64,000 nucleotides of DNA from Fructilactobacillus ixorae (GCF_024029915.1 NZ_CP097478.1:806001-870000); one strand, 5' to 3'; counted from the first letter of the stretch, positions 10,499 through 21,523 are shown. The notes: generated from the letters alone by a model not told the origin. Numbers and translations are program-made.

Positions 10499-10790
10499 TT
10501 TGCATCAATTCCCGTCTAGCTTGGATGTGATCAACGTACGCAATTAGCTGGTCATAGAACGCCGGATCCAGAGTGACGGAAAAAACCTGCTCTAGCATTT
10601 TGGCATCCCGCGCCTGTTTGACTGCGTCAACATCAATCCGCACATACGCACCGCGGCCCGCCTTTTTCCCGGTTGGATCTAGGCTAACGTTCATTTCCTT
10701 ATCGCGCACGATGCGGACCAAATCCTTTTTCGGAAACATTGCTCCGGAAATGACGTCCTTGCGCATCGGAATCTTTCTCTGCCTTTTCAA
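10485..10790 (-). CDS. rnpM: RNA-binding protein YlxR (RnpM)
   Basis: This 101-residue basic protein of the YlxR/DUF448 family carries the hallmark GRGAYV motif (about residues 45-50). The usual N-terminal pattern MRKD...FPKKDLVRIVRD is also present, though the common Cys of MRxCV is missing (MRKDVIS). In B. subtilis YlxR (RnpM) binds and modulates RNase P RNA. It sits between nusA and ylxQ in the operon. Confidence 0.92.
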   Translation of the reverse strand: MKRQRKIPMRKDVISGAMFPKKDLVRIVRDKEMNVSLDPTGKKAGRGAYVRIDVDAVKQARDAKMLEQVFSVTLDPAFYDQLIAYVDHIQARRELMQNDQL

Positions 10791-10824
10791 GTTCGCTCCA
10801 CTCCTTTGCTGTGTTGTGCCGTTA

Positions 10825-11925
10825 CTAGTCGGTTACTTCACTTTCATCGTCGCTAACCGAAGCAGGTTCAACATCTGCTTGCTCCTGATCGTTCATCTCA
10901 GACTCTGCCTTAATATCAATGCGGTAGCCAGTGAGCCGAGCTGCCAGGCGGGCATTTTGACCCCGCTTCCCGATTGCTAGCGACAACTGATCATCGGGAA
11001 CGACCACGGTACAAGCTTTGTCTTCTCCGTCTTTGAAGATTACATCTACCACCTCAGCCGGATTTAAAGCGTTGGCAATGTATTGGGCCGGATCTTCATC
11101 CCACTGGACGATATCCATGTTTTCGCCTCCGAGTTCGTTCACAATGTCTTGCACGCGTTGCCCCCGGGGCCCCACCGTGGTCCCTACCGGATCAACGTTT
11201 GCTTCGTTTGATTTAACGGCTACCTTCGACCGGTCGCCGGCTTCCCGAGCAATCGACACAATTTCCACGATGCCGTCGTAAACTTCTGGCACTTCCTGTT
11301 CAAACAACCGTTTTAACAGTCCGGGAGCCGTCCGACTAACAAACACCTGGGGTCCCTTCGCGGCATCGTCAACGTTCGTAACGTAAACCTTGAGCTTATC
11401 TTGCGGCCGATAATTTTCATTCGGCATTTGATCGTTATGCCCCATGGCAGCTTCAACCCCGTCTAAGTTTAGATAGACAAACCGATTGTCCTGACGTTCC
11501 ACTTCAGCAGTGACCAGTTCATCCTGATACTTGCTGTATTTGTCATACACGTTTTGGCGTTCCGCCTCTCGTACCCGTTGCATAATCACCTGTTTGGCAG
11601 TTTGAGCTGCAATTCGACCGAAGTTCTTGGGGGTTACCTTAAATTTAATTTCATCCCCCAGTTCATACCCCCGGTTAATTTGGAGGGCTTCATCTAAACT
11701 CACTTCAAGGCGGGGGTCCACCACCGTTTCAACGACCTTTTTAACGGCATAAACATTGATGTTTCCCTGTCGTTCATCAAACTCAACGTCTACGTTTTGC
11801 GCCTGGTCATAATTTCGTTTGTAAGCTGAGATTAACGCCGCTTCCAAGGCTTCAATCACAACTTCCTTTTTGACCCCTTTTTCGCGTTCTAATTCATCGA
11901 GCGCTGTCACCAGTTCTTTACTCAT
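10825..11925 (-). CDS. nusA: Transcription termination/antitermination factor NusA
   Basis: NusA binds RNA polymerase and stimulates pausing and hairpin-dependent termination. The 366-residue protein has the N-terminal polymerase-binding domain (to about 125), an S1 domain (LVTAEVERQDNRFVYLNLDG) and two KH domains. The KH signatures are VGPRGQRVQDIVNELGGE and AIGKRGQNARLAARLTGY. An acidic tail ends the protein. It lacks the extra C-terminal acidic repeats of E. coli, as is normal for Firmicutes. It is 18 bp downstream of rimP, and its own leader carries a terminator (12458-12479). Confidence 0.97.
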   Translation of the reverse strand: MSKELVTALDELEREKGVKKEVVIEALEAALISAYKRNYDQAQNVDVEFDERQGNINVYAVKKVVETVVDPRLEVSLDEALQINRGYELGDEIKFKVTPKNFGRIAAQTAKQVIMQRVREAERQNVYDKYSKYQDELVTAEVERQDNRFVYLNLDGVEAAMGHNDQMPNENYRPQDKLKVYVTNVDDAAKGPQVFVSRTAPGLLKRLFEQEVPEVYDGIVEIVSIAREAGDRSKVAVKSNEANVDPVGTTVGPRGQRVQDIVNELGGENMDIVQWDEDPAQYIANALNPAEVVDVIFKDGEDKACTVVVPDDQLSLAIGKRGQNARLAARLTGYRIDIKAESEMNDQEQADVEPASVSDDESEVTD

Positions 11926-11943
11926 TGTGCTGCTTCCTCCTGT

Positions 11944-12426
11944 TTAAAATTTAATTGCCAAGCGGGCGGTTGAGATTAGCTTCCGCGGAATCTCGACTTC
12001 GTGATCCCGTTGCTTGTCTGTTACCTGAATGGTTAAAGTGGTTTCATTTAACTGGGTTAAAGTACCCTCATACGTCTTTTTACCATCTAATTTTTGGTAG
12101 AGCGAGAGGTGCACATATTCGTTTAACGCTTGCTGATAATCCTGCTCACGGCGAAGGGGGCGTTCGGCCCCTGGAGACGAAACCTCTAAGAAATAGGGTT
12201 CAGCAAATGGATCCGGATCGAGTTCATCCAGCTGTTCTCCTAGTTGATCGCTAACTAACACACAATCATCTAGGGTAATCCCACCCTCTTTATCAACGTA
12301 AACCCGCAGGTACCAACTGCCGCCTTCTTTGACGAATTCAATGTCATACAAATAAAAGCCCAAAGTGGATAGGATTGGTTCCACCGTTGCTGTGACTTTC
12401 GCAATAATCTCGCTTGTTTCGCTCAA
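11944..12426 (-). CDS. rimP: Ribosome maturation factor RimP
   Basis: RimP is needed for 30S assembly. The 160-residue protein has the N-terminal alpha/beta domain ([18 protein letters not shown]) with the family motif [13 protein letters not shown] (about 98-110) and a C-terminal SH3-like domain. The start is TTG at 12426, because GGAGG lies seven bases upstream and no ATG or GTG is better placed. It is the first gene of the rimP-nusA-rnpM-ylxQ-infB-rbfA operon. Confidence 0.95.
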   Translation of the reverse strand: MSETSEIIAKVTATVEPILSTLGFYLYDIEFVKEGGSWYLRVYVDKEGGITLDDCVLVSDQLGEQLDELDPDPFAEPYFLEVSSPGAERPLRREQDYQQALNEYVHLSLYQKLDGKKTYEGTLTQLNETTLTIQVTDKQRDHEVEIPRKLISTARLAIKF

Positions 12427-12457
12427 CTATTTCCCTCCCAAATGGTTCTAATAAAAA

Positions 12458-12479
12458 GAGCGAGCATCGCTGCTCACTC
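12458..12479 (-). terminator. polC terminator, also inside the rimP operon leader
   Basis: On the minus strand GAGTGAGCA and TGCTCGCTC form a 9-bp stem with a GCGA loop, followed by TTTTTATT. It ends polC transcription. It also lies about 25 bp downstream of the predicted rimP-nusA promoter, so the operon's own transcript must read through it. Confidence 0.85.
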
Positions 12480-12506
12480 CCAAAAGAGTTTTCAATTACT
12501 ACCATA

Positions 12507-12535
12507 ATTGTAGCATAATCGCTAGTCGGTCGCAA
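12507..12535 (-). promoter_or_regulatory. SigA promoter of the rimP-nusA-infB operon
   Basis: TTGCGA, a 17-bp spacer and TACAAT on the minus strand lie just downstream of the polC stop and about 80 bp upstream of the rimP start. Confidence 0.8.
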
Positions 12536-12540
12536 TGTCC

Positions 12541-15500
12541 TTATAAATCAAACAAGCTCAGTTGATTTTCGTCCGGAAGTCCTTTCAAAACCCCATTTTG
12601 ATTCATAAATTCAATAATGGTCTTAGAGACTCCCCCCCGGTTAGCGAGATCCTCTTTGGACAGGAACGGTTTATCTTCTCGGGCAGCAACAATCTGCTTA
12701 GCCACGTTCAAACCCAATCCGGGCACGGCACTAAAGGGCGCAATTAACTGTTGCCCATCCATCAACCATTCCGAGGCATCCGAGCGCTCCAAATCAATCA
12801 TTTCAAACCGAAAGCCCCGCTCTAACATTTCGTTTGCAATCTGCATCACGGTCAGCAGGTTCTTTTCCTTTGCAGAGGCTTCCGTTCCTTTGCTTTCAAT
12901 CGTTTTGATCACGTTTTTCACGGCTTCCTTACCGTGTGCCATCGCTTCAACATCAAAATCAGAGGCGCGCACTGAGAAGTAAGCAGCGTAATAAACCAGC
13001 GGGAAGTATACCTTGAAATAGGCCACCCGCAGGGCCATTAACACGTAGGCCGTCGCGTGCGCCCGGGGGAACATGTACTTAATCTTAAGACAGGAGTCAA
13101 TGTACCACTCGGGAACGTTGGACTCACGCATTTTGGCCTGCCATTCGTCCTTGATGCCCTTTCCCTTCCGGACCTTTTCCATGATTTGAAAGGCAGTTTC
13201 AGAATCCACCCCGTAATTAATCAAGTCGGTCATGATGTTATCCCGACACCCAATTACGTTTGAAATCGTGGCGATTCCTTCTTTAATTAATTCTTCGGCA
13301 TTCCCTAACCACACGTCAGTACCGTGGGATAGTCCTGAGATTTGGAGTAAATCAGAGAAATTCTGCGGATTAGTTTCCTCGAGCATCCCCCGGACAAACC
13401 GGGTTCCAAATTCTGGAATTCCCAGCGTTCCCGTTTTGGAGAAAATTTGGTCTGCAGTTACGCCCAACACCTCTGGACTACTAAAGATTTTCATTACTCC
13501 CGCATCGTTCATTGGAATAGAATAAGGATCAATTCCGGATAAATCCTGTAACATCCGAATCATGGTTGGATCATCATGGCCCAGAATATCGAGTTTCAGG
13601 ATGTTATCGTGGATGGAATGGAAATCAAAGTGGGTCGTTTTCCACGCCGCATTTTGGTCCTCTGCCGGAAACTGAATCGGGGTAAAGTCGTAGATGTCCA
13701 TGTAATCGGGAACAACGATAATCCCAGCCGGGTGTTGGCCGGTCGTTCGCTTGACTCCGGTCGCACCCTGGGCTAACCGATCAATCTCCGCATTCCGGAA
13801 GTTTTTCCCCTGGTCACGTTCGTAGGCCTTCACATATCCATAGGCGGTTTTGTCAGCCACCGTTCCAATCGTACCGGCCCGAAAAACGTTCTTTTCCCCG
13901 AACAGGACCTTAGTATAGTTATGGGCAATTGCTTGATAGTCTCCCGAAAAGTTCAGATCGATATCCGGAACCTTGTTCCCCTTAAATCCCAAGAAGGTTT
14001 CAAACGGAATGTTATGCCCATCTCCCACCATGACGGCGCCACAATGCGGACACTTTTTCTCTGGTAAATCAAATCCAGAGCTGTATTCCCCCTTCGTGAA
14101 AAATTCAGAATACTGGCATTTGGGACACCGGTAGTGAGGCGGTAAGGGATTCACCTCGGTAATCCCGGTCATCGTAGCCACCAAACTGGACCCAACCGAA
14201 CCCCGGGAGCCAACTAAATACCCATCCTTATTACTTTTAGCTACCAGCCGCTGCGAGATCAAGTAGATAACTGAGAAGCCGTTCCCAATGATACTCTTCA
14301 GTTCCCGCTTTAGGCGCTTTTCCACAATGTCCGGTAAAGTTTCACCATACAACTGATGCGCCTTATCCATGGTCCGACGTTCAATCTCATCCTCAGCGCC
14401 GTCCATTTTTGGTGTATACAACTTATCTTTTAAGGGATGCACGGTTTCAATTTCGTTCGCAATTTTTTGGGAATTCTCAACCACAATTTTGTGCGCCGTT
14501 GCTTCCCCTAAAAATCGGAAATCTTGCAACAATTCGTCGGTCGTCCGCAAATGCACGTCCGGCAATGCCTGCCGGTTCAACGGGTTCGCGCCTCCCTGGG
14601 AATTGATTAAAATCTTACGATAGATAAAATCATGGGGGTCTAAATAATGAACATCACCGGTCGCCACGAGGGGCAATTGAGCGTCATCCGCAACCGTCAC
14701 CATGTTTTTTAAAATTGTTTGCAGTTTTCCACGGTCGCTAATCAGATGACTATCAATTAACGGCTGGTAGGCTGCTTGCGGTTGAACTTCTAAGTAGTCA
14801 TAAAATTTAGCCTTGGCCAGTGCTTCCGACTGTCCCTTTTGCATCAGCGCAGTAAACACTTCGCCACTAGCACACGCTGATCCAACCAGTAGACCCTCCC
14901 GGTGCTTTTCGAGTTCACTGCGGGGAATTCGTGGAACCCGATAGTAATACTTAATGTGAGCTAAAGAGACTAATTTAAATAATTCCTTTAACCCGGCTTG
15001 CGTTTTCGTCAGTAAAATGACGTGGAACGGTCGCGCGTGCTTATACGCATCATTGTCAGTCATGTGTTCATTGAGCTGATCGTGATACTCAATTCCATAC
15101 TGCTCTTTTGCATCCTTTAGAAACAAATAGTTGAGATGGCCAGTTGTTTCCGCATCGTAAATGGCCCGGTGGTGGTGTTCCAACTCCACGTTAAATCTCT
15201 TGGCTAGGGTGTTCAGCCGGTAGCTCTTGTAATTCGGGTATAAAAAGCGTGCGAGTGTTAACGTGTCAATAATCGGGTTGGCAAGCGCTGGCATTTGGTG
15301 CCGGGCATAGCCGGTATTCATGAATCCAATATCAAAGGTGACGTTATGCCCTACGATGATGGCATCGCCACAGAAGTCGCGGAAAAGCTGAAAGACTTCC
15401 GCTTCAGATTTAGAACCGGCGACCATTTCATCGGTAATGGAAGTCAGGTTCGTTGTTTCTTCTGATAAGTGAAACCCGGGATCGATGAACTCTTCGAATT

Positions 15501-16854
15501 CCGCAATCACATTATTCCCCTGCATCTTAACCGCTGACAGTTCAATCACACGGTCATAAATCGCTGACAGTCCGGTGGTTTCCGTATCAAACACCACGTA
15601 GGTTGCATCCTTTAACCGCACGTGCTGGTCATTAAACCCGATTGGTTCTCCATCATCAACTACGTTCGCTTCCATTCCATAGATCATCTTAACGTCATTT
15701 TGCTGCCCAGCTTGGTAGGCTTCCGGAAAGGCTTGCACGTTGTCGTGATCCGTGACAGCGAGGGCTGGTTGCCCCCACTGTTTAACCCGTTTGACGTAGT
15801 CTGAAATTGAATTGGTTGCATCCATTTGACTCATGTTCGAATGCAAATGCAATTCCACCCGCTTTTCATCAGCATGGGCGAGATCGGAGCGGGTTTCGTG
15901 TTCAACGGGCATCAAATCGTAGGCATTCATCACCAACTCGTGTGAATAGTTATCCTCTTGAATACTCCCGCGTACCTTTAACCAACTACCGGCTGCGAGG
16001 TTAGCAAATTGGGCCGCTTCTTCATCATTTTTCGAGAATTTTTTCACGGTTAACGACGAACTGTAATCGGTAATTTCGAGAATTAACAACTGCCGCCCGG
16101 AACGCAGGGCGCGAACTTCCTTATTAAACACGTACCCGTTAATCACAACGGACCGTTCCTCTTCTGTAATATCGACCATCTGGGTAACTTCACTGCTATC
16201 CGCGATCTTGCGACCAATTTGTTGCGAACCAGTGTGCTGCGTTGCTTCCTTGTGCGCGTTGCTCTTTTCCATGGCCGCCCGGGCCTGTTGAGCCAGTTTT
16301 TCGTCCCGTTCCTGTTTCTCGGCTTTCAGTTCGGCAATTTTAGCCTGGGAGGCCGACTCATCAACCATAGTATTAATGGTGAATTGGGGAAAGCCCACCT
16401 GTTGATAGGTCGCTTCAATCGGTCCCAGTGCCTTATTCGTCATGTAATCCTTGGCAATTTCATTGACCGCCAAAAAATTAACCCGGCCGTCATCCACCGT
16501 CGGAACATGGTTATTTAACAGTTCCTGGGTTAAATTGGAGTGTAGCCCCGCGTGTCGTACGACCCACTCCCAGTAGTCACCAAGTTCGCGGTTGGGCACC
16601 GTCGTTTGATCCGTATTGATCGTAACATCCACCTGTGCAATTTCTTGAAAGGCTTGCTGCAAGCTGGTTAGCAATTTTTGAAACTGCCCAAAGGGGAGAA
16701 TTCGTTCCAAGTGAAACGTAAATTCCCACCGGTTAGACTGTTGGTGCACAGTAACTGCTGTAATCTGCCCGTGGTTAAATTCAGCGCGTTCAGAATCCGA
16801 CCAACCAATTTGATCCAGTAACTTTTGCAAACGTTCTTCTTTGGTTAGTGACAC
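12541..16854 (-). CDS. polC: DNA polymerase III alpha subunit, PolC type
   Basis: This is the Gram-positive replicative polymerase with built-in proofreading. In order it has an N-terminal domain, an OB fold (about 235-325), a PHP domain opened by VELHLHSN and interrupted by the DEDDh exonuclease ([10 protein letters not shown], then [10 protein letters not shown] and HRAIYDAE). The zinc motif CPKCQ...CPHCG follows, then the polymerase palm (DIDLNFSGD) and fingers. A longer frame runs from GTG at 16875, but AGGAGG lies six bases before the GTG at 16854. That makes a 1437-residue protein starting [10 protein letters not shown], as in other lactobacilli. It follows proS after a terminator. Confidence 0.97.
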   Translation of the reverse strand: MSLTKEERLQKLLDQIGWSDSERAEFNHGQITAVTVHQQSNRWEFTFHLERILPFGQFQKLLTSLQQAFQEIAQVDVTINTDQTTVPNRELGDYWEWVVRHAGLHSNLTQELLNNHVPTVDDGRVNFLAVNEIAKDYMTNKALGPIEATYQQVGFPQFTINTMVDESASQAKIAELKAEKQERDEKLAQQARAAMEKSNAHKEATQHTGSQQIGRKIADSSEVTQMVDITEEERSVVINGYVFNKEVRALRSGRQLLILEITDYSSSLTVKKFSKNDEEAAQFANLAAGSWLKVRGSIQEDNYSHELVMNAYDLMPVEHETRSDLAHADEKRVELHLHSNMSQMDATNSISDYVKRVKQWGQPALAVTDHDNVQAFPEAYQAGQQNDVKMIYGMEANVVDDGEPIGFNDQHVRLKDATYVVFDTETTGLSAIYDRVIELSAVKMQGNNVIAEFEEFIDPGFHLSEETTNLTSITDEMVAGSKSEAEVFQLFRDFCGDAIIVGHNVTFDIGFMNTGYARHQMPALANPIIDTLTLARFLYPNYKSYRLNTLAKRFNVELEHHHRAIYDAETTGHLNYLFLKDAKEQYGIEYHDQLNEHMTDNDAYKHARPFHVILLTKTQAGLKELFKLVSLAHIKYYYRVPRIPRSELEKHREGLLVGSACASGEVFTALMQKGQSEALAKAKFYDYLEVQPQAAYQPLIDSHLISDRGKLQTILKNMVTVADDAQLPLVATGDVHYLDPHDFIYRKILINSQGGANPLNRQALPDVHLRTTDELLQDFRFLGEATAHKIVVENSQKIANEIETVHPLKDKLYTPKMDGAEDEIERRTMDKAHQLYGETLPDIVEKRLKRELKSIIGNGFSVIYLISQRLVAKSNKDGYLVGSRGSVGSSLVATMTGITEVNPLPPHYRCPKCQYSEFFTKGEYSSGFDLPEKKCPHCGAVMVGDGHNIPFETFLGFKGNKVPDIDLNFSGDYQAIAHNYTKVLFGEKNVFRAGTIGTVADKTAYGYVKAYERDQGKNFRNAEIDRLAQGATGVKRTTGQHPAGIIVVPDYMDIYDFTPIQFPAEDQNAAWKTTHFDFHSIHDNILKLDILGHDDPTMIRMLQDLSGIDPYSIPMNDAGVMKIFSSPEVLGVTADQIFSKTGTLGIPEFGTRFVRGMLEETNPQNFSDLLQISGLSHGTDVWLGNAEELIKEGIATISNVIGCRDNIMTDLINYGVDSETAFQIMEKVRKGKGIKDEWQAKMRESNVPEWYIDSCLKIKYMFPRAHATAYVLMALRVAYFKVYFPLVYYAAYFSVRASDFDVEAMAHGKEAVKNVIKTIESKGTEASAKEKNLLTVMQIANEMLERGFRFEMIDLERSDASEWLMDGQQLIAPFSAVPGLGLNVAKQIVAAREDKPFLSKEDLANRGGVSKTIIEFMNQNGVLKGLPDENQLSLFDL

Positions 16855-16877
16855 TGGTATCCTCCTCATTTGCACAA

Positions 16878-16903
16878 AAAAGACCAGTCTCGTCTGGTCT
16901 TTT
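16878..16903 (-). terminator. Terminator after proS
   Basis: The stem AAAAGACCAG / CTGGTCTTTT with a 6-base loop is followed by six T on the minus strand. It lies between the proS stop and the polC ribosome site. Confidence 0.88.
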
Positions 16904-16905
16904 GG

Positions 16906-18612
16906 TTACATCTCTTTAGCTAAAATAGTAATGGTATTTTGTAAATCATCAACTTTGGTTTCAACGGTTTCACCGGTTTTGCGAATCTTCACTTCGACGA
17001 TGCCTTCATCAGCCTTTTTCCCAATCGTCACTCGAACTGGGATTCCAATCAAATCGGCATCGGCAAATTTAACTCCGGCCCGTTCTTTGCGGTCATCAAC
17101 GAGCACATCATACCCGGCTGCTTCGAGCACCTGGGTAATTTGTGTCGCTAGTTCGACCTGCTCTGCTTTCTTCACGTTCGTTGGAATCACATGCACATCA
17201 AACGGCGCGATGGCAGTTGGCCATACCAACCCGTTTTCATCTGCTTGCTGTTCGGCAACCGCTGATAGTAACCGGCTCACCCCAATGCCATAGCAACCCA
17301 TGATCATTGGTTGTTGCCGGCCATTTTCATCTAAAATGTCAGCCCCCAATACTTTGGAGTAGCGGGTTCCGAGTTTGAAAATGTGGCCAATTTCAATCCC
17401 CTTGGTAAATTGCAATTCACCACTTCCATCTGGAGAAATGTCTCCTTCTCGGACGGTCCGTACGTCTACGTACTCAAGGTCAGGTAGATCCCGAGTGGGG
17501 TTAAAGCCCTGGTAGTGGTGATCAGTTTGGTTCGCCCCCACCACGGCATTCACGAGGGGTTGCACGTATTCATCCGCCACCACCTTCGTTCCCACTGGCA
17601 ACTCAAATGGTCCCACGGAACCCGGCTGAACGTGGAAGTTCGTTACCACTTGGTCGGGGGTTGCTAGCTCAAGGGTGTCCGCCGCGAGGACATGTTTGAG
17701 TTTCGCTTCATTGACGACCTGATCACCCCGCAGTAAAACGACCACCAGCTGTCCATCCGCCACGTAGAGGAGGCTTTTTACAACTTGGTCTGGTTGCACA
17801 TCGAAAAACTTTGTGACTTGCGTAATCGTCTTTACGTCCGGCGTTGCAACCAACTCTAAGGGTTCCATCTCCGCATGAGACTTTTGGGGCACAAATAAGT
17901 TAGTGGCCATTTCTAGGTTAGCGGCATACTCACTGTCATCAGAATAGACAATTGTATCCTCTCCAACCGCAGCGGGGGCGGAAAATTCCATGGAATCAGA
18001 GCCCCCCATACTACCACTATCGCCAATGATACCTCGGTAGTTCAGACCAATTTGGTTGAAAATGGCTTCAAAGGCCGTCCGCATTTCTTTATAGATTTGA
18101 TCTAGGTCTGCATCATCAGCTGAAAATGAATAGGCATCCAACATAATGAATTCGCGACTTCGTAAGAGTCCATAACGGGGCCGATCTTCATCGCGAAATT
18201 TACTTTGAATCTGATATAAATTTAACGGTAACTTCTTGTAGGATTTCACCGAAGCCTTGATTAACTCTGTAAAGGTTTCTTCGTGCGTTGGGCCCAGGAT
18301 GAATTCGGTATCATGGCGGTTCTGCAACTTAAAAAGTTCGTCTCCATAAGTTTCATACCGCCCCGAATCCCGCCAAAATTTAGCGGGAATGATTTCTGGA
18401 ACGAGCATTTCACAGGCAGCCGCCGCATCCATGTGCCGCTTAATGATCCGTTCGATTTTTTCTAACACCCGATACGCCAATGGTAGGTAGGCATACGTTC
18501 CAGCCGAGACCTGTTGAATATATCCGGCCCGCAGTAGCATCCGGTGACTTAGGGCTTCCGCGCCCGTTGGATCCTGTTTTTGGGTGGGGATTAACATTCT
18601 TGATTGTTTCAT
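16906..18612 (-). CDS. proS: Prolyl-tRNA synthetase
   Basis: ProRS of the bacterial class II type, 568 residues, with an editing insertion. Visible motifs are class II motif 2 (FRDEDRPRYGLLRSREFIM, about 138-156), the cis-editing domain in the middle (about 225-400), motif 3 (MGCYGIGVSRLL) and the C-terminal anticodon-binding domain. It is preceded by rseP (20-bp gap) in the uppS-cdsA-rseP-proS series, the normal Firmicutes order. Confidence 0.98.
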   Translation of the reverse strand: MKQSRMLIPTQKQDPTGAEALSHRMLLRAGYIQQVSAGTYAYLPLAYRVLEKIERIIKRHMDAAAACEMLVPEIIPAKFWRDSGRYETYGDELFKLQNRHDTEFILGPTHEETFTELIKASVKSYKKLPLNLYQIQSKFRDEDRPRYGLLRSREFIMLDAYSFSADDADLDQIYKEMRTAFEAIFNQIGLNYRGIIGDSGSMGGSDSMEFSAPAAVGEDTIVYSDDSEYAANLEMATNLFVPQKSHAEMEPLELVATPDVKTITQVTKFFDVQPDQVVKSLLYVADGQLVVVLLRGDQVVNEAKLKHVLAADTLELATPDQVVTNFHVQPGSVGPFELPVGTKVVADEYVQPLVNAVVGANQTDHHYQGFNPTRDLPDLEYVDVRTVREGDISPDGSGELQFTKGIEIGHIFKLGTRYSKVLGADILDENGRQQPMIMGCYGIGVSRLLSAVAEQQADENGLVWPTAIAPFDVHVIPTNVKKAEQVELATQITQVLEAAGYDVLVDDRKERAGVKFADADLIGIPVRVTIGKKADEGIVEVKIRKTGETVETKVDDLQNTITILAKEM

Positions 18613-18632
18613 TTAGTTCATCACTCCTACTA

Positions 18633-19910
18633 TTAACGAATAAAGTACCGCATTATATCATTCCAAGTTACTAAAATCATTAAAATTGCTAGGCAGGCAA
18701 ACCCCACTAGCGTAATTGCTGTTTCGACGTTTTCTGACAGAGGTTTCCGTCTGATCAACTCAATCAAATTAAGCAAAATTTTTCCCCCGTCAAGGGCCGG
18801 GATCGGAATCAAGTTCACCACTGCTAAGTTAATCGAAAGCCAGGCCAACAATGAAACCACCCCAACCAAGCCATAGGTTGTGGCCTGGGAGGTGCTAGCA
18901 TAAATCGCCACTGGTCCACCGAGGTCATTGAGCGAGAAGTGCCCAGCAACCATCCGCCATAACGCGGCGCCTAGTTGCTTAGTACTCTGCCAAGTTTGGC
19001 TAAAGCCCGACGTCAACTTAGCAGTGAAACTGGAATCTACGGACTTCGTTACGCCAATCAACCCAACCGTTCGTTTCTGGACCGTTTGACTCGTCGTTTT
19101 CAGGTTCACTTGGCGCTTACGACCGTGGTCAACCACCGTCAAGCGAATGCGTTGGTTCGGCTTGGCACTCACCCGTTCGGCCACCGCATTAAAGGTGGGA
19201 GTGGAATGCCCATCAACAGCGATAATCCGATCTCCACTTTGTAAACCGGCTTGGCGCGCCACACTCGGTTGGTGCGCGGGTAACTGAATTTGATTTGAAT
19301 TTTGGGGGACGCCTCCCTGTAAAAAGGAAAGCAGCGTAAAGGCCACAATGGCCAGCAAGATATTATTAACAATCCCAGCGGCATTCACCATTAGTTTCTT
19401 GCTAACGGGTGCATTTTGAAACTGTACGTCAGCCGGGGCAATCTGCAACTCGATGCCCTCCCGGTTAACAATCACCGCGTCGTGATTAACGCTAAAGTGC
19501 TTTAACTCACTCTCATCGCCATTTTCGTATCCCGTAATTTCAAGGTCATGGACCAAATCCGCATTAGTTACTTGGACTGGGATGCCCTGAAACAAATTAC
19601 TTTTATCACTTAGATCAATCTTTGTAACTTGTTGTTGGTGGTTCAGTTGTAACTTGACCGTGGTGCCTTGTTTCAAATCATCATCGTCATCATCACCACT
19701 ACCCGCTAACCGGACGTAACCCCCAAGAGGAAGTAAGCGAATGGTATAGGTCGTGTGATTCTTTCGGTAGAACAAGAGCTTCGGTCCCATTCCAATCGAA
19801 AACTCACGCACCATGATTCCAGCGCGTTTCGCTACAATAAAATGCCCAAACTCGTGGACAAAGACCAAAATTCCAAAAACAAGAATAAAACTAATAATCG
19901 TGGTTACCAA
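18633..19910 (-). CDS. rseP: Site-2 protease RseP/RasP (M50 zinc metalloprotease)
   Basis: This intramembrane protease cuts anti-sigma factors and leftover signal peptides. The 425-residue protein has the zinc motif HEFGH at residues 19-23 in the first membrane segment, a PDZ domain in the middle (about 205-275, with AGLQSGDRIIAVDG) and the second zinc ligand in NLIPIPALDGG near the C-terminal membrane segments. A short Asp run (DDDDD, about 73-77) is a local oddity. It lies between cdsA and proS. Confidence 0.95.
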   Translation of the reverse strand: MVTTIISFILVFGILVFVHEFGHFIVAKRAGIMVREFSIGMGPKLLFYRKNHTTYTIRLLPLGGYVRLAGSGDDDDDDLKQGTTVKLQLNHQQQVTKIDLSDKSNLFQGIPVQVTNADLVHDLEITGYENGDESELKHFSVNHDAVIVNREGIELQIAPADVQFQNAPVSKKLMVNAAGIVNNILLAIVAFTLLSFLQGGVPQNSNQIQLPAHQPSVARQAGLQSGDRIIAVDGHSTPTFNAVAERVSAKPNQRIRLTVVDHGRKRQVNLKTTSQTVQKRTVGLIGVTKSVDSSFTAKLTSGFSQTWQSTKQLGAALWRMVAGHFSLNDLGGPVAIYASTSQATTYGLVGVVSLLAWLSINLAVVNLIPIPALDGGKILLNLIELIRRKPLSENVETAITLVGFACLAILMILVTWNDIMRYFIR

Positions 19911-19929
19911 AGAACCACCTCCCTTTCAC

Positions 19930-20718
19930 CTAAACGATTCCTAAGAGATGGAGAACCGGTAAAACAAACAAAAGACTGTCAAACCGATCAAGAATGCCAC
20001 CATGTCCTGGTAAAATTTTTCCGGAGTCCTTTACCCCATAGTACCGTTTCAAAGCTGATTCAACTAAATCACCCAGTTGTCCTGCTACCGATAGAATGAC
20101 AGTTAACCCAATTATGGGGATTAACCCTGCGGGACTAATGGGGAAGAAGCTCACGTAGAGCGAACAAACAACCGTCGCAATCACCACTCCACCAACGGAG
20201 CCTTCCCAGGTTTTGTTTGGCGAAACGTACTTAGCCAGCTGATGCTTGCCCAAGTATTTTCCCACAAAGTACGCTCCGGTATCGGTACACCACACAATTA
20301 ACAACGCGTAAAAGAGGACCGCCAATCCATCATGACGAGCAACGACAAAATAATGGAAGCCAAATCCGATGTAAAGTATTGCGAGGGTGTAAACCCCGGC
20401 ATCATCAAAGTTAAAACTCTTGTGAAAGAAGACGGTACATAGGAGTAATAACAAGACGAGCCCGTAAAAGGCAACACTCGGCGTCAGGTGGGTTGGTAAT
20501 AGACCCGTCGCTAGGTTCGGTAACACCAGCGCTGCTACTCCGATAAACGCAATCAGTGCTTCCACCGAAATAATGATCTGTTTCTTCATAATGAAAATTT
20601 CTGCCATTGCTACCAATGCCAAGGCAACTGCAGCAAGTTCAATCAACCAACCTCCCATTAAAATAATGGGAATAAAGATTGCGAGGGCTACGATTGCCGT
20701 AATAATTCTTTGTTTCAT
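19930..20718 (-). CDS. cdsA: Phosphatidate cytidylyltransferase CdsA
   Basis: CdsA makes CDP-diacylglycerol for phospholipid synthesis. The 262-residue protein is almost entirely membrane segments. It carries the cytidylyltransferase signature near the C-terminus (GDLVESALKRYYGVKDSGK, then ILPGHGGILDRFDS) and the PNKTWEGSVGG motif before it. It follows uppS by 13 bp and precedes rseP by 19 bp. Confidence 0.96.
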   Translation of the reverse strand: MKQRIITAIVALAIFIPIILMGGWLIELAAVALALVAMAEIFIMKKQIIISVEALIAFIGVAALVLPNLATGLLPTHLTPSVAFYGLVLLLLLCTVFFHKSFNFDDAGVYTLAILYIGFGFHYFVVARHDGLAVLFYALLIVWCTDTGAYFVGKYLGKHQLAKYVSPNKTWEGSVGGVVIATVVCSLYVSFFPISPAGLIPIIGLTVILSVAGQLGDLVESALKRYYGVKDSGKILPGHGGILDRFDSLLFVLPVLHLLGIV

Positions 20719-20731
20719 CTCAGTTATTCTC

Positions 20732-21472
20732 CTACTTATTGTTCAGCCCACCAAAGCGACGGTGGCGCTGTTGAAATGCCATGATTTCAGCCCGAAAATC
20801 AGCTGGCGTAAAATCTGGCCAGAGTTTATCCGTAAAGGCTAGCTCGCTGTAGGCTAGCTGCCACAGTAAAAAATTCGAGAGCCGTTCTTCACCACTCGTT
20901 CGAATCAACAACTCTGGATCAGCCTCGTTCCCTAAAAAGGCGGTGTTCAAATGCTCACTGAGCACTTGTTCATCAATCACTGCCGGATCAAGGTCGCCGG
21001 CCTGCACTTCAGTTGCAATTCGTTGGGCAGCCGTCGTGATTTCAGCCCGAGACCCATAATTAAGGGCAAAGTTGAGAATCATCCCGTCACACGTTGCCGT
21101 ATCCAGCTGGGCCTGTTTTACCGCCCGCTGTGTTTCTGCCGGAAGTTGCGAACTGTCACCAATGGTGCGAACTTGCACGTTATTGGCAATCAGGTTCGGA
21201 ACAAACTTATTAAAAAACCGGCTGGGTAAACTCATTAAGTATTTAACCTCGGTTGTAGGGCGCTTCCAGTTTTCGGTCGAGAAGGCATACAAAGTTAACA
21301 CCCGCACCCCCAAATCACTCGCAGCCATGGTAATGTCTTCAACGACATTCATCCCACGTTTATGTCCAGCAATTCGCGGTAAATGGCGGCGTTGCGCCCA
21401 CCGGCCGTTCCCGTCCATGATGATCGCCACGTGTTTGGGAACGCGCTCGCGATCTACTTCATTCGTTTCCAT
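20732..21472 (-). CDS. uppS: Undecaprenyl diphosphate synthase
   Basis: This cis-prenyltransferase makes the C55 lipid carrier for cell-wall synthesis. The 246-residue protein has IIMDGNGRWAQRR with catalytic Asp20, the HKRGMNVVEDI helix, TLYAFSTENWKRP, and the C-terminal LLIRTSGEERLSNFLLWQ. It is the first gene of uppS-cdsA-rseP-proS. The substrate connects to the mevalonate route, of which mvaS is in this window. Confidence 0.97.
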   Translation of the reverse strand: METNEVDRERVPKHVAIIMDGNGRWAQRRHLPRIAGHKRGMNVVEDITMAASDLGVRVLTLYAFSTENWKRPTTEVKYLMSLPSRFFNKFVPNLIANNVQVRTIGDSSQLPAETQRAVKQAQLDTATCDGMILNFALNYGSRAEITTAAQRIATEVQAGDLDPAVIDEQVLSEHLNTAFLGNEADPELLIRTSGEERLSNFLLWQLAYSELAFTDKLWPDFTPADFRAEIMAFQQRHRRFGGLNNK

Positions 21473-21499
21473 TAATTGACCTCACTCCATAAAGTAAAG

Positions 21500-21523
21500 A
21501 AAGGATGAGCACCCTCACCCTTT
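21500..21523 (-). terminator. Terminator after the 21522-21920 gene
   Basis: On the minus strand AAAGGGTGAG and CTCATCCTTT form a 10-bp stem (one G-U pair) around GGTG, followed by a T-rich run broken by C and A. It overlaps the stop codon of the upstream gene and would separate it from uppS. Confidence 0.65.
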
